A DNA stretch of 64,000 bases from Oscillatoria sp. SIO1A7. Its GTDB lineage: Bacteria; Cyanobacteriota; Cyanobacteriia; Cyanobacteriales; Laspinemataceae. The notes below the pieces were generated by a model, which saw only the letters and a program-made list of their open reading frames with translations, did not search any database and was not told where the DNA came from. The DNA is taken from assembly GCA_010672965.1 (NCBI GenBank), contig JAAHFN010000005.1:98171-162170 (forward strand), in the 5' to 3' direction. Shown here in pieces: positions 17,754 to 28,112 of the stretch; within the stretch, counting starts at the first letter, position 1; each line of letters starts with the position of its first letter. Both the position numbers and the translations under genes were made by a program.

Positions 17754-18887
17754 ATGCGACTGACTTCCCTTGATGTATTTCGCGGTCTGGCGATCGCCAG
17801 CATGCTTTTAGTGAACAACCCAGGAAGCTGGAGCTATATCTATCCCCCTCTAAAGCACGCCGAATGGCACGGTTGCACTCCCACGGACCTGGTATTTCCT
17901 AACTTCCTATTTATAGTCGGCGTGGCGATGGCCTTCTCCCTGAGCAAATACAAGCGGTCTGGAGAAGCCCCGGCGATCGCTCTCTACAGGCGCATCCTCC
18001 AGCGGAGTGCCTTCCTATTTGGCTTGGGCGTACTACTCAACGCCTCAATGTCATTGCTCAATTGGCTTTTCCAAGGAGAACCCCCCGACTTTAGTACCCT
18101 GCGGATCATGGGGGTACTGCAGCGAATTGCCTTAGCCTATCTCATCGCCGCAATAGCAGTTCTGAAACTATCCCGACGCGGCCAGTGGATAATGGCATCC
18201 ATCTTGCTCCTGGGCTATTGGGCTGCCATGATGCTGCTGCCAGTACCCGGGTTTGGGGCGGGGGACCTTTCCGCCGAAGGGAACCTAGGGGCTTACATCG
18301 ACCGACTCATACTGACTCCGAACCACTTGTATCTTCGGGACATAGGCTTCGATCCAGAGGGACTCTTCAGCACCCTACCGGCAGTGGCCACCGTTCTAAT
18401 TGGCTATTTCACCGGGGATTTGCTGCGCGATCGCCCCAAAAGAACTAGCACTACTATGGACTTGGTTACTGCCGGCCTTGTTTGCTTAGTCATTGGATAT
18501 TTATGGAGCTTTGTATTCCCAATCAACAAGCAGCTCTGGACCAGTTCCTATGTCCTCTTTACCGCTGGTTGGGCATTGCTATTGCTGGCAGCTTGTTACG
18601 AAACCATTGAAGTGCGGGGTTGGCGCTGGGGATGGCCCTTTGAAGTGATGGGCTTAAACGCTATCTTTGCCTTCTTGGGTTCTGGCTTGGTAGCGAGAAT
18701 TCTGCTAGCAACCCGCATTGGCTCCGGGGAAGACGCCCTCAATACTAAAGCCTGGATTTACCAACACCTCTTTGCCTCATGGGCTGGTCCGATGAATGGC
18801 TCTTTAGCTTTTGCTTGCGTAACGGTCTTGTTCTGGTGGGCGATTCTTTACGGTATGTACCGACAGCGGTGGTTTCTGAAGCTTTGA
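17754..18887 (+). CDS. NagX-like membrane acyltransferase (DUF5009, COG4299)
   Basis: 377 residues with about ten hydrophobic helices. The N-terminus (RLTSLDVFRGLAIASMLLVN) and the following HAEWHGCTPTDLVFPNFLF segment are hallmarks of the heparan-alpha-glucosaminide N-acetyltransferase (HGSNAT)/NagX family; the His in the first loop is the residue thought to carry acetyl in the eukaryotic enzyme. The bacterial substrate is unknown, possibly an amino sugar or cell-wall precursor. ATG start, no strong ribosome-binding site. Appears monocistronic; the intergenic region downstream has a hairpin-rich GGTTTTTT segment. Confidence 0.85.
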   Translation: MRLTSLDVFRGLAIASMLLVNNPGSWSYIYPPLKHAEWHGCTPTDLVFPNFLFIVGVAMAFSLSKYKRSGEAPAIALYRRILQRSAFLFGLGVLLNASMSLLNWLFQGEPPDFSTLRIMGVLQRIALAYLIAAIAVLKLSRRGQWIMASILLLGYWAAMMLLPVPGFGAGDLSAEGNLGAYIDRLILTPNHLYLRDIGFDPEGLFSTLPAVATVLIGYFTGDLLRDRPKRTSTTMDLVTAGLVCLVIGYLWSFVFPINKQLWTSSYVLFTAGWALLLLAACYETIEVRGWRWGWPFEVMGLNAIFAFLGSGLVARILLATRIGSGEDALNTKAWIYQHLFASWAGPMNGSLAFACVTVLFWWAILYGMYRQRWFLKL

Positions 18888-19290
18888 AGAGAAACTCGGT
18901 TTTTTAGAGATTAGAGAGAAACCCCGGTTTTTTGGAAAAATCGGGGTTCAGCGGTCCCTATTGATGCTGGGCAGAAAGGAGCGATCGCTCTCTTGGTTTG
19001 GTTGGCAACCCGGAAGCGACTGACCGAGAGGAAATCAGGCGCTATTTTACTTGGCAATAGCAGCGCGATCGCGATCTCTGTAACAGAGAGCTATTTTATT
19101 TTTTGTTAGGGATATTGAAATTCAGTAGAATACAACCTACAGTAAGGAAGAACTCTATCGCAACGAGATTGGCTGCCGGGCCAAGGAAACCATGCCTTGG
19201 CCGTTATGGCTGGGAGAGACAGGCCATATATCGAAGGGAGGCAGAGGCGATAGAGTCAAACTTCCGTGCAAAGGTAAATTATCGGGAACC
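18888..19290. other. 403-bp intergenic region
   Basis: Begins with AACTCGGTTTTTTAGAG and an inverted repeat (ACCCCGGTTTTTT / GGAAAAATCGGGGT, about 18921-18949), related to the ends of the 10398-10658 element and able to act as a terminator for the preceding gene. From ~18960 on it is leader sequence of the multicopper oxidase with no separate gene seen. Confidence 0.5.
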
Positions 19291-21039
19291 ATGAAACAGA
19301 ATAACGGCGTCGCCGACAGATCCGGTTGGCTCTGTTGGCGGCGATGGCTAAAAATAGCACTCTGTACCTTCGCGATTGCGGCGATGGCGATCGGCGGTGG
19401 CTCGAACCAGTCCGCTCTAGCCCAAAATGTGAATCCACTAAGCTATGCCAACCGCAACGAAGTGAATACCAGCGACTGGTACGATCCGCCAAAATTCCAG
19501 TCCCAAGATGGAGAACTCAACGTTACGCTTACAGTCGGTGAGCGTAATTACCAAGCCTTCGCGGGAACCAGTAATTTGGTACTTCGTTCCTATAAGGGCG
19601 AATGTAATGGTAATTGCAGCGGGAGTGACGATGTTGAGGGAGCGGTAGGGCCGACGCTGAGGGTTAAGGCGGGGGACGTTCTCAAGGTTCACCTGGTTAA
19701 CAACCTGACGGAGTTAGACCACGCAAATTGTGAGGACGGCGCTACTCATGAAAACAAACTACACTGTTTCGACTATACAAACCTGCACACCCATGGGCTC
19801 CACATCTCGCCCGAAGGAAACAGCGATAATGTCCTGGTGAACATCCCGCCTAGAGAAAGCCATAAGTTCGAGCTTCAGATTCCCGGAAAAGCGCACAATC
19901 TTCAAGATCACTACCCGGGTACATTCTGGTATCACGCCCACCGCCACGGTTCTACCACCGTGCAACTGGCTAGCGGCATGGCGGGAGCGCTCATCGTGGA
20001 GGACCCGGCGGACGTTCCCAAATCGATTACAGATGCCAGGGAACGCATATTCGTCTTTCAACAACTCGCCTTCGATGCTCGAGGAAAGGTTCAGGAGCGC
20101 GACAACAATATGGTTGAGACGCTGTTTGACAACTTTAACGGTAAGGGCGACGAAGCCGGGCCGCGGAAGTACACGACTATCAACGGTCGGCAGGTGCCGG
20201 TCATTAATATGCAACCCGCTGAGGTAGAGCGATGGCGCTTCATTGATGCGGGGATTTTTGAGCTGCTGGACATCAAGCTGCTCGACGATAGCAATAAACA
20301 AGAGGTGGCGGATTTTTTCTACACGATCGCCCTCGACGGCATTTATTTGAAAAATGTGCGAAAGGTCAAAGATATCAAAATGGCTCCCGGCTACCGCGTG
20401 GACGCGATGGTTAAGGCGCCGGCTGCTGGCACGTACTGGCTGTTTAAGAAGAGGACTACGTTTTTGCCATCAGCCAATACACCCCCCAATCCAAGAGAGC
20501 AGATCCTAGCCAAGGTAGTAGTGGCAGGTAAGGACTGCGAGGGAAATTGTCATTCGGATTTGCCGACTAATGATGATTTGAATGATTTACCCAGGCCGAA
20601 AGATCTTATGAATGTCAGTACTACGGTGTCCGATGAGGAGGTGGAATTTAGTTTTGGCGATAATAGTGACCAATTCTTAATAAACGACAAACAGTACGAT
20701 CCCAAGACCGTTCAATTCTGCTTGCAAAAGGATGCGGTACAAGATTGGAAATTGACCTCAATGGCAGGACAACACCCGTTCCACATCCACGTCAATGCTT
20801 TTCAGATAATCGATCCCGGTAACTCGCAGGATCTAAATAAAGGCGATTGGCGCGACACAATCGTCGTGCCGGCAAAATCAGTTGGGAATGGCAAACCCAT
20901 AATAATCCGAACCAAGTACGAAAACTTTACAGGGCATTTCGTCTTACACTGCCATATCCTGCATCACGAGGACCAGGGCATGATGTCCCTGGTACAGATA
21001 AAGGATGCAAACACTTGCGCGCCGCCGAATGGTAGTTGA
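19291..21039 (+). CDS. multicopper oxidase (secreted)
   Basis: 582 residues. Signal peptide: basic WCRRWLK-like stretch, hydrophobic core IALCTFAIAAMAIGG, then LAQ near residue 44. Four copper-ligand segments are all present in order: HTHGLHIS (~170), FWYHAHRHGSTTVQ (~212), HPFHIHVNAFQI (~490) and HCHILHHEDQGMM (~550), giving one type-1 copper with Met axial ligand plus the trinuclear centre. So it should be an active laccase-like/CueO-type oxidase coupling substrate or Cu(I)/Fe(II)/Mn(II) oxidation to O2 reduction in the periplasm. Start set at MKQNNGVADRSG; an upstream in-frame start at 19192 would bury the signal peptide. Followed by a strong terminator. Confidence 0.9.
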   Translation: MKQNNGVADRSGWLCWRRWLKIALCTFAIAAMAIGGGSNQSALAQNVNPLSYANRNEVNTSDWYDPPKFQSQDGELNVTLTVGERNYQAFAGTSNLVLRSYKGECNGNCSGSDDVEGAVGPTLRVKAGDVLKVHLVNNLTELDHANCEDGATHENKLHCFDYTNLHTHGLHISPEGNSDNVLVNIPPRESHKFELQIPGKAHNLQDHYPGTFWYHAHRHGSTTVQLASGMAGALIVEDPADVPKSITDARERIFVFQQLAFDARGKVQERDNNMVETLFDNFNGKGDEAGPRKYTTINGRQVPVINMQPAEVERWRFIDAGIFELLDIKLLDDSNKQEVADFFYTIALDGIYLKNVRKVKDIKMAPGYRVDAMVKAPAAGTYWLFKKRTTFLPSANTPPNPREQILAKVVVAGKDCEGNCHSDLPTNDDLNDLPRPKDLMNVSTTVSDEEVEFSFGDNSDQFLINDKQYDPKTVQFCLQKDAVQDWKLTSMAGQHPFHIHVNAFQIIDPGNSQDLNKGDWRDTIVVPAKSVGNGKPIIIRTKYENFTGHFVLHCHILHHEDQGMMSLVQIKDANTCAPPNGS

Positions 21040-21046
21040 TGTTAAG

Positions 21047-21073
21047 CGTTGGGCGTTGGGCATTGGGCATTGG
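21047..21073. repeat. STRR (TTGGGC[G/A])n
   Basis: Four copies of the TTGGGCA/TTGGGCG heptamer directly after the oxidase stop codon. Confidence 0.75.
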
Positions 21074-21139
21074 AAATGTCTTAACTGTTCCCCGTTCCCC
21101 TTTCCCCCGACTACAGTCCTGACTTAGCCGATATTGCGC

Positions 21140-21187
21140 CCGCAGGAGCGATCGCATGTTTTTTGCGATCGCTCCTGCGGTTTTTTT
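21140..21187 (+). terminator. Rho-independent terminator
   Basis: Perfect 17-bp stem (CCGCAGGAGCGATCGCA with its complement), 7-nt loop, followed by seven T. It incorporates HIP1 sites and follows the multicopper oxidase. Confidence 0.85.
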
Positions 21188-21412
21188 CTTAAGGGCAAAG
21201 GGTAGAATCGTGGCTAATAACTGCCGATTACCGGGCCAATTGCGCGATCGCTGTTGCCAGATATTCGAGCGATCGCAAGCACTTTACTGAAATGTAATTT
21301 TTTTTAATAAAAATCTCGATCCGACTCCGAAAGCTCTGGATTGGGCTTTCAATCCAGCCGCCAATTGAGCATCCCCTTGGTGGCAGTCCCTGGTTTTACA
21401 ATTCGAGGCCCT

Positions 21413-21459
21413 ACAGAGACTATTGCCGCCCCAGTAGGTCGGGGGGCAATAGTCTCTGT
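21413..21459. promoter_or_regulatory. stem-loop in the chlL leader region
   Basis: Near-perfect inverted repeat (ACAGAGACTATTGCCGCCCC with one-base difference in the other arm). No T-run. Lies ~320 bp upstream of chlL in a 741-bp intergenic region that has no other gene; could be regulatory or a repeat. Confidence 0.4.
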
Positions 21460-21780
21460 GGGAGTCGCACGAACCATAACTCGTTTCTGGACTAAGGCAT
21501 ATGCTATTTTGCTTTTGTAACTAATTTTATAAATAAAATTAAATAAAGTCTTATTAAAAACTAAATTAACAACTCAGAAGCGTTATCAGCGTTTTAAAGC
21601 TGTTATTTAAAAAAAAAAGACTAAATAATCTAGCAGAGACCTATATCCAGTAAAAACAGACCTTTAACTTTGCTTGTTGGTTGGACATAATGCAAGCAAC
21701 AGGAGCGGCAGAAGGTTCTACCCCCAGAACCCGATGGGCTCGGCAGATGGCATAACAAACAACGAGTAGGAGAAAAAACG

Positions 21781-22647
21781 GTGAGACTAGCAGTTTACGG
21801 AAAAGGCGGCATAGGCAAATCCACAACAAGCTGTAATATCTCTGTGGCCCTAGCCCAGCGCGGTAAGAAAGTGCTGCAAATTGGCTGCGACCCCAAACAC
21901 GACAGCACCTTTACTTTGACCGGACATTTAATTCCGACCATCATTGACACGCTTCAGGAAAAAGACTTTCACTACGAAGACATCTGGCCAGAGGATGTAA
22001 TCTACAAAGGCTATGGGGGAGTAGATTGCGTAGAAGCAGGCGGACCTCCTGCTGGTGCCGGCTGCGGTGGCTATGTTGTCGGCGAAACTGTCAAGCTGCT
22101 CAAGGAACTCAATGCCTTTGACGAATACGATGTAATTCTCTTTGACGTACTTGGGGACGTAGTATGTGGAGGTTTTGCCGCTCCCCTAAACTATGCCGAT
22201 TACTGCCTAATAGTCACCGATAACGGCTTTGATGCCTTGTTTGCTGCCAACCGGATTGCTGCTTCCGTCCGCGAAAAAGCTCGGACTCATCCCCTGCGTC
22301 TTGCAGGTTTGATTGGCAACCGCACCTCCAAGCGGGATCTAATCGACAAATATGTCGAAGCAGTGCCAATGCCGGTCTTGGAGATTCTGCCTCTGATTGA
22401 AGACATCCGCATCTCTCGGGTTAAAGGCAAGACCTTGTTCGAGATGACCGAGTCCGACCCATCTCTGAGCTATGTCTGCGATTACTATCTCAACATCGCC
22501 GATCAGATTCTGGCTCGTCCCGAAGCAGTAGTGCCCAAGGACTCTCCAGATCGGGATTTATTCGCTTTGCTGTCTGACTTCTACCTAAATCCACCGGAGT
22601 CCCAGGTTAAATCAGAGGAAGAAGAGCTGGACCTGATGATGGTTTAA
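21781..22647 (+). CDS. chlL: light-independent protochlorophyllide reductase, L subunit (ATPase)
   Basis: NifH-like iron protein of the dark-operative protochlorophyllide reductase; delivers electrons to ChlN-ChlB with ATP hydrolysis. 288 residues. P-loop [10 protein letters not shown] (6-15), Cys95 in [10 protein letters not shown] and Cys129 in [12 protein letters not shown], which together bridge the [4Fe-4S] cluster between two subunits with the 34-residue spacing typical of the family. GTG start with AGGAG at 21768-21772. First gene of chlL - DUF5331 - chlN; no chlB in the window. A long leader (>400 bp) suggests transcriptional control. Confidence 0.97.
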   Translation: MRLAVYGKGGIGKSTTSCNISVALAQRGKKVLQIGCDPKHDSTFTLTGHLIPTIIDTLQEKDFHYEDIWPEDVIYKGYGGVDCVEAGGPPAGAGCGGYVVGETVKLLKELNAFDEYDVILFDVLGDVVCGGFAAPLNYADYCLIVTDNGFDALFAANRIAASVREKARTHPLRLAGLIGNRTSKRDLIDKYVEAVPMPVLEILPLIEDIRISRVKGKTLFEMTESDPSLSYVCDYYLNIADQILARPEAVVPKDSPDRDLFALLSDFYLNPPESQVKSEEEELDLMMV

Positions 22648-22770
22648 GAATCCCAACTATTCTTTTCCAAGATGAAGGGTTGCTGAGAAAGCGGTTATGA
22701 TTCAGTACGAGACGTTGGATCTAAAATTGCTCTATCTGAAACGATTTCAGCAACCTTGGGGAGAAAAACT

Positions 22771-24045
22771 ATGGCTTTTTTTGAAGAGTTTAGCAGTGCC
22801 ATCAAACAGAAGTGGTTGCAGTATTACGAAACCAATCGCGACTGGCTCGGCCTGCATATGGAAGTGGCATCCGTGAAAACCCCCGATGGCGGGAGCCGAC
22901 CTCCTGCTTACTTCATCTTGGGAGTTATGAATGCGCTCGAACCGAAGCTGGCACAGTTGATGCTGCCCTTTTCCCAGCTCAATCCAGAAGCAGACAAACT
23001 GATTGAAGTATTGGGCCTAGATTTCGATCCCGATTTAGTTTTGGATCGAGGCCAGGGTAGGGTGGCAGCGGAGCCAAGCAAGACTGAAGCATCCACTACG
23101 GCGGATGCCAGCAAGAGTGAAGAACCGACAGCCCCAGATATGGGAGCAGAAGAGTCCGCTCCTGTTGCTGGAGCATCAGAAGAAACAGTCCAGAATTCAG
23201 CTGTAGCTGCTCCCACAGAAGTCTTTGGCGAGGCAGCCCCCGATACTTCAGATGCAGAGGAAGCAGATGTCTGGAGCGATCCTGCCGCCAAAAAAGCAAA
23301 AGATATAGCCGCAGCAAGTGAAGAGAAAGCAAGCGCACCTTCAAAAGCTGCTGTGGCCGGAGCTGCCGTAGCCGGAGTCGCAGCAGCAGGGGTCGCAGCC
23401 GCCATGTTAGGAGAGGATGAAGAGGGCGAAACCGGACTAGAAGATCTCGGAGACGATACCTCAGACGACCTAGACGATATGGGTCTGGGCGATCTCGGAG
23501 ACGATACCTCTGATGAGGAAGATGATATGGGTCTCGGCGATCTCGGAGACGATACCTCTGATGAGGAAGATGATATGGGTCTCGGCGATCTCGAAGACGA
23601 TACATCAGACGACCTAGGCGATATGGGTCTGGGCGATCTCGAAGACGATACATCAGACGATCTAGGCGATATGGGTCTCGACGATCTCGGAGAAGATACG
23701 TCTGATGAAGAAGATGATATGGGTCTCGACGATCTCGGAGACGATACCTCAGACGACCTAGACGATATGGGTCTGGGCGATCTCGGAGACGATACCTCAG
23801 ACGACTTAGGCGATATGGGTCTGGGCGACCTCGGAGACGATACGTCAGACGAAGACGCAGACATGAGCCTAGGGGATTTGGGTGGAGACGATGGTGACTT
23901 CGGCGACCTAGATCTAGACGAACTCGGTGGAGCTGGAGACGATCTTGGCGACGCAGATGGCGGACTCGATGATATGGATCTCGATGGGCTGGATTTGGAC
24001 ATGGATTCCGATGATGAAGCTTCCGGTCTGTTGTCGGATTTGTAA
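22771..24045 (+). CDS. DUF5331-type protein with acidic 16-residue repeats, between chlL and chlN
   Basis: 424 residues. The first ~95 (MAFFEEFSSAIKQKWLQYYE, DWLGLHMEVASVKTPDGG, RPPAYFILGVMNALEP) form the conserved domain found in a gene lying between chlL and chlN in many cyanobacteria. Then an Ala/Glu/Ser-rich linker (~100-190), a small hydrophobic Ala/Val patch (SKAAVAGAAVAGVAAAG), and nine 16-residue repeats of the type LGDLGDDTSDEEDDMG, extremely acidic. The genomic position suggests a helper role in dark chlorophyll synthesis, but none is proven. The upstream intercistronic region has an imperfect hairpin (GGTTGCTGAG / TTTCAGCAACC, about 22678-22756). Start placed at MAFFEEF. Confidence 0.85.
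   Translation: MAFFEEFSSAIKQKWLQYYETNRDWLGLHMEVASVKTPDGGSRPPAYFILGVMNALEPKLAQLMLPFSQLNPEADKLIEVLGLDFDPDLVLDRGQGRVAAEPSKTEASTTADASKSEEPTAPDMGAEESAPVAGASEETVQNSAVAAPTEVFGEAAPDTSDAEEADVWSDPAAKKAKDIAAASEEKASAPSKAAVAGAAVAGVAAAGVAAAMLGEDEEGETGLEDLGDDTSDDLDDMGLGDLGDDTSDEEDDMGLGDLGDDTSDEEDDMGLGDLEDDTSDDLGDMGLGDLEDDTSDDLGDMGLDDLGEDTSDEEDDMGLDDLGDDTSDDLDDMGLGDLGDDTSDDLGDMGLGDLGDDTSDEDADMSLGDLGGDDGDFGDLDLDELGGAGDDLGDADGGLDDMDLDGLDLDMDSDDEASGLLSDL
23437..23868 (+). repeat. nine in-frame 48-bp tandem repeats
   Basis: Coding array of nine 48-bp units starting at codon 223 of the DUF5331 protein. Units differ mainly at the DDLDD / EEDDD / DDLGD position and often synonymously (GATACC, GATACA, GATACG), so it is not a very recent expansion; the last unit is degenerate (EDADMS). 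Confidence 0.9.
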
Positions 24046-24082
24046 TTAATTTTCAAGAAAAAAAATAAGAGAGGAGAATTAG

Positions 24083-25480
<1,398 letters not shown>

Positions 25481-25489
25481 GCCTTGGGC

Positions 25490-25525
25490 TAGGGTGTAGG
25501 GTGTGGGGTGTGAGGTGTAGGGAAT
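25490..25525. repeat. STRR (AGGGTGT)n
   Basis: Four to five copies of TAGGGTG/GGGGTGT/GAGGTGT directly after chlN. The same heptamer appears at 9.34-9.36 kb inside the 3' part of the glycosyltransferase gene. Confidence 0.7.
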
Positions 25526-25532
25526 TGTAGTC

Positions 25533-25570
25533 AGAAACCCGTTTTTTTTAATTGAAAAAACCGAGTTTCT
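25533..25570 (+). terminator. imperfect hairpin after chlN
   Basis: AGAAACCCGTTTTTTTT pairs with AAAAAACCGAGTTTCT, followed by TTCC. It matches the terminal repeat of the 10398-10658 element, so may be an element relic used as a terminator. Confidence 0.5.
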
Positions 25571-25645
25571 TTCCCCCGCCCCCAACCTCCAAGCCTAGAA
25601 ACTGTGCTTCTCATATATCGCAAATTATTAGGATTGCTATAAAGT

Positions 25646-25682
25646 AACAAATAAGGTGGGCTCCGGCTCACCTTATTTGTTT
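25646..25682. terminator. inverted repeat, possible terminator
   Basis: AACAAATAAGGTGGG pairs with CTCACCTTATTTGTT around a CTCCGG loop. No T-run beyond the stem. The remaining ~175 bp to the next gene contain the presumptive promoter of the DUF262 operon (AT-rich, no clear boxes). Confidence 0.5.
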
Positions 25683-25858
25683 GGGGTGGAGCGAATTGCT
25701 AAAGGGAATGGGTGCGGCATCTTGGCGCGATCGCCAGCCCGCTGTATTTAGCAAAACAAAACCTTATTATAGAATTGTAAAATATAGAAGAATCATTAGC
25801 ACTACTAAACTTTGCTAGAGTAAGAAGGTGCGATCGTTAGCAGAAAGGAGCAAGCGCC

Positions 25859-27010
25859 GTGACCGATCTAAATAACCAAGACTCAGACCCAGCCTACGAA
25901 GACGCTGATATGGAGGAGGAGGCATGGTTGGAGTCCGAGTCCGAGGAAACAATTACCGAACCGTTTGATCCTACTAAGATTAGGGTTGAAACTAGGCTAA
26001 TGCCCATCAACCTAGTGCTTTCGCGAATTCAATACAAAGAACTCGATTTGGCACCTGATTTTCAGCGCTATGCCGGTATCTGGACTGATGCCAATAAAAG
26101 TAGATTAATTGAGTCTATACTAATCCGAATTCCACTACCAGCTTTTTATATGGATGCAACTGACGATGATAAATGGTTGGTTGTAGATGGATTGCAACGA
26201 CTAACGGCTTTAAAAAAGTTTGTCATCGATAAAGAACTAAGGCTAAAGGGTCTGGAGTATCTCGAAGATATTGAGGGGAAAAGTTATGAAGAACTTCCTC
26301 GTAAATACCAGCGTCGAATCCAGGAAACAGTAATAACTGTTTATCTGATCGATAGGGGTACACCGCCTGAAGTAAAGTTTAATATCTACAAGCGAATTAA
26401 CACTGGCGGACTACCTCTTTCTTTGCAAGAAATTCGCCATGCTTTAAACCAGAAGGGACAAGCGGCTATTTTTTTGGCTCGATTGGCGGAATCTGCAGAA
26501 TTTAAGCAAGCAGCAGACATTAAAGATGGGCGTAAAAAACGGATGATAGATCGCGAATTTGTACTTAGATTTATCTCGTTTATTTTAACACCATACCAGG
26601 ATTATAAAGCTAAAAGAATGGATTTTTTCTTGAATGATGCAATGGCTCAAATAGATCTTATGTCTGAATCAGAGTTGGAAAAATTAGAGCATAAATTTAA
26701 GCAAGTAATGATAGTAGCCTACGATTTATTTGGCCAAGATGCTTTTCGCAAGCCAAATTTAAATCAACGGAGAAGCCCAATCAATAAGGCTTTGTTTGAA
26801 GTCTGGTCTGTTAATATAGCTGTATTGAAACAAGAAGAAATTAATATTATTAAAACCAAAAAAACGCAATTAGCTGAAAAGTTAAGCAGACTTATGGAAG
26901 ACGACGCTAAGTTCAATAGTTCTGTATCCGAGCGGACTAGCAATGTGAGCAGAGTCAAATATAGGTTTAGTAAAATTGAAGAAATAATTAAAGAGGTGCT
27001 TCGTGATTAA
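25859..27010 (+). CDS. DUF262 domain protein (ParB/GmrSD-N-like)
   Basis: 383 residues. Acidic N-terminal tail (~1-35), then the DUF262 core: VLSRIQYKELDLAPDFQR, RLIESILIRIPLPAFYMD and the signature VVDGLQRLTALKKF (DGxQR, ~108-115), followed by YKRINTGGLPLSLQEIRHAL. DUF262 belongs to the ParB/sulfiredoxin superfamily and occurs in GmrSD-type restriction enzymes and BREX/DND-associated proteins, where it binds NTP or DNA and may have nuclease activity. GTG start with AGGAG about ten bases upstream. Overlaps the next gene by 8 bp, so translational coupling is likely. The lysine-rich C-terminus (from ~325) is unlike a GmrS HNH domain, so this is a short form. Confidence 0.85.
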   Translation: MTDLNNQDSDPAYEDADMEEEAWLESESEETITEPFDPTKIRVETRLMPINLVLSRIQYKELDLAPDFQRYAGIWTDANKSRLIESILIRIPLPAFYMDATDDDKWLVVDGLQRLTALKKFVIDKELRLKGLEYLEDIEGKSYEELPRKYQRRIQETVITVYLIDRGTPPEVKFNIYKRINTGGLPLSLQEIRHALNQKGQAAIFLARLAESAEFKQAADIKDGRKKRMIDREFVLRFISFILTPYQDYKAKRMDFFLNDAMAQIDLMSESELEKLEHKFKQVMIVAYDLFGQDAFRKPNLNQRRSPINKALFEVWSVNIAVLKQEEINIIKTKKTQLAEKLSRLMEDDAKFNSSVSERTSNVSRVKYRFSKIEEIIKEVLRD

Positions 27011-28112
27011 CGCTCTATGCTTGCAAAACTTCAAGCCTTTTGGGGAACAGGCTCTTGAATTAAGACCGCTCACTCTCTTGTCTGGTCTGAATAGTACGGG
27101 CAAATCTTCGGTGCTTCAAGCACTGCTTTTGCTGCGTCAATCTTATCAACAGGGCTTATTGCCAGATAAAGGCTTGGCTCTTAATGGCGATTTAGTTCGG
27201 ATCGGTACGGCGCGAGATGCTCTTTTTGAAGGGGCAAAGGAAGATTCAATCGGTTTTGAGATTGCCTGGAAAGATGACAGCCAAGGAATATGGCGTTTCA
27301 ATTACAACCAACAAGCAGATGTGTTGGAGCTAGGGTCACCTTTAAAAAATGTTGACATTTATAAATTGAGCTTGTTTGGCGATAATTTCCATTACTTAGA
27401 GGCAGAGCGTACTGGCCCGCGCGCATACTTCGAGATATCGGATGTCCAAGTACGACAGCACCGGCAACTCGGAACCAGAGGCGAATATACGGCACATTTC
27501 CTTTCGATCTATAGGGATGAAAATATTGCCAACGCCGCTCTCAGTCATCCAGAAGCAAATTCACGGAATCTGAGAAACCAAGTGGAAGCATGGATGGGAA
27601 CGGTTAGTCCGGGTACGCGCTTGGAAATTCAGTCAAGCCCAGCTTTAGATTTGGTCAGCTTGGAATACTCCTATGGAATCAGTAATTCTTACCGTGCGAC
27701 GAATGTAGGTTTTGGAATTACCTATACATTGCCAATTGTTGTGGCGGTTCTGGCCTCCAAACCGGGTACGCTGATTATGATTGAAAATCCAGAAGCCCAT
27801 CTCCACCCGAAGGGGCAAGCAAAAATGGGCGAATTGTTGGCTCTGGCGGCAAGCTGCGGGATTCAGGTTGTGGTAGAAACTCATAGCGACCATATTTTAA
27901 ATGGGATTCGGCTTGCGGTACATGGGGGCAAGCTGGAACCGGAAGACGTTCAGTTGCACTACTTCCAGCGCGAAGAGAGAAACAGAGAATTAGTAACAGA
28001 AGTTATCTCCCCAAGGATCGATCGCAACGGACGCATAGACCAATGGCCAGATGGATTTTTTGATGAGTGGGAGAATAGTTTACAGGTTTTACTCAGACCA
28101 AGGAGCGTATAG
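27003..28112 (+). CDS. AAA ATPase with DUF3696 (OLD/RecF-like)
   Basis: 369 residues. Walker A GLNSTGKSSVLQAL (~28-41) after LTLLS, ABC/OLD-type Walker B LIMIENPEAHLHPKGQ (~257), and the switch ETHSDHILNGIRLAV (~291). The C-terminal IDRNGRIDQWPDGFFDEW is the DUF3696 signature. Such ATPases commonly pair with DUF262 proteins or other partners in defence islands and act as sensors or regulators of an effector. GTG start lying within the end of the DUF262 gene; ends one base before the next ATG. No TOPRIM nuclease domain is visible, so the effector must be another protein. Confidence 0.88.
   Translation: MINALCLQNFKPFGEQALELRPLTLLSGLNSTGKSSVLQALLLLRQSYQQGLLPDKGLALNGDLVRIGTARDALFEGAKEDSIGFEIAWKDDSQGIWRFNYNQQADVLELGSPLKNVDIYKLSLFGDNFHYLEAERTGPRAYFEISDVQVRQHRQLGTRGEYTAHFLSIYRDENIANAALSHPEANSRNLRNQVEAWMGTVSPGTRLEIQSSPALDLVSLEYSYGISNSYRATNVGFGITYTLPIVVAVLASKPGTLIMIENPEAHLHPKGQAKMGELLALAASCGIQVVVETHSDHILNGIRLAVHGGKLEPEDVQLHYFQREERNRELVTEVISPRIDRNGRIDQWPDGFFDEWENSLQVLLRPRSV

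Noticed and set aside
22908-24056. 382-codon minus-strand frame opposite the DUF5331 gene
   Set aside because: A shadow of the acidic repeat array (Ser/Arg/Pro low complexity); the plus-strand gene has the conserved domain, operon position and ribosome-binding site.
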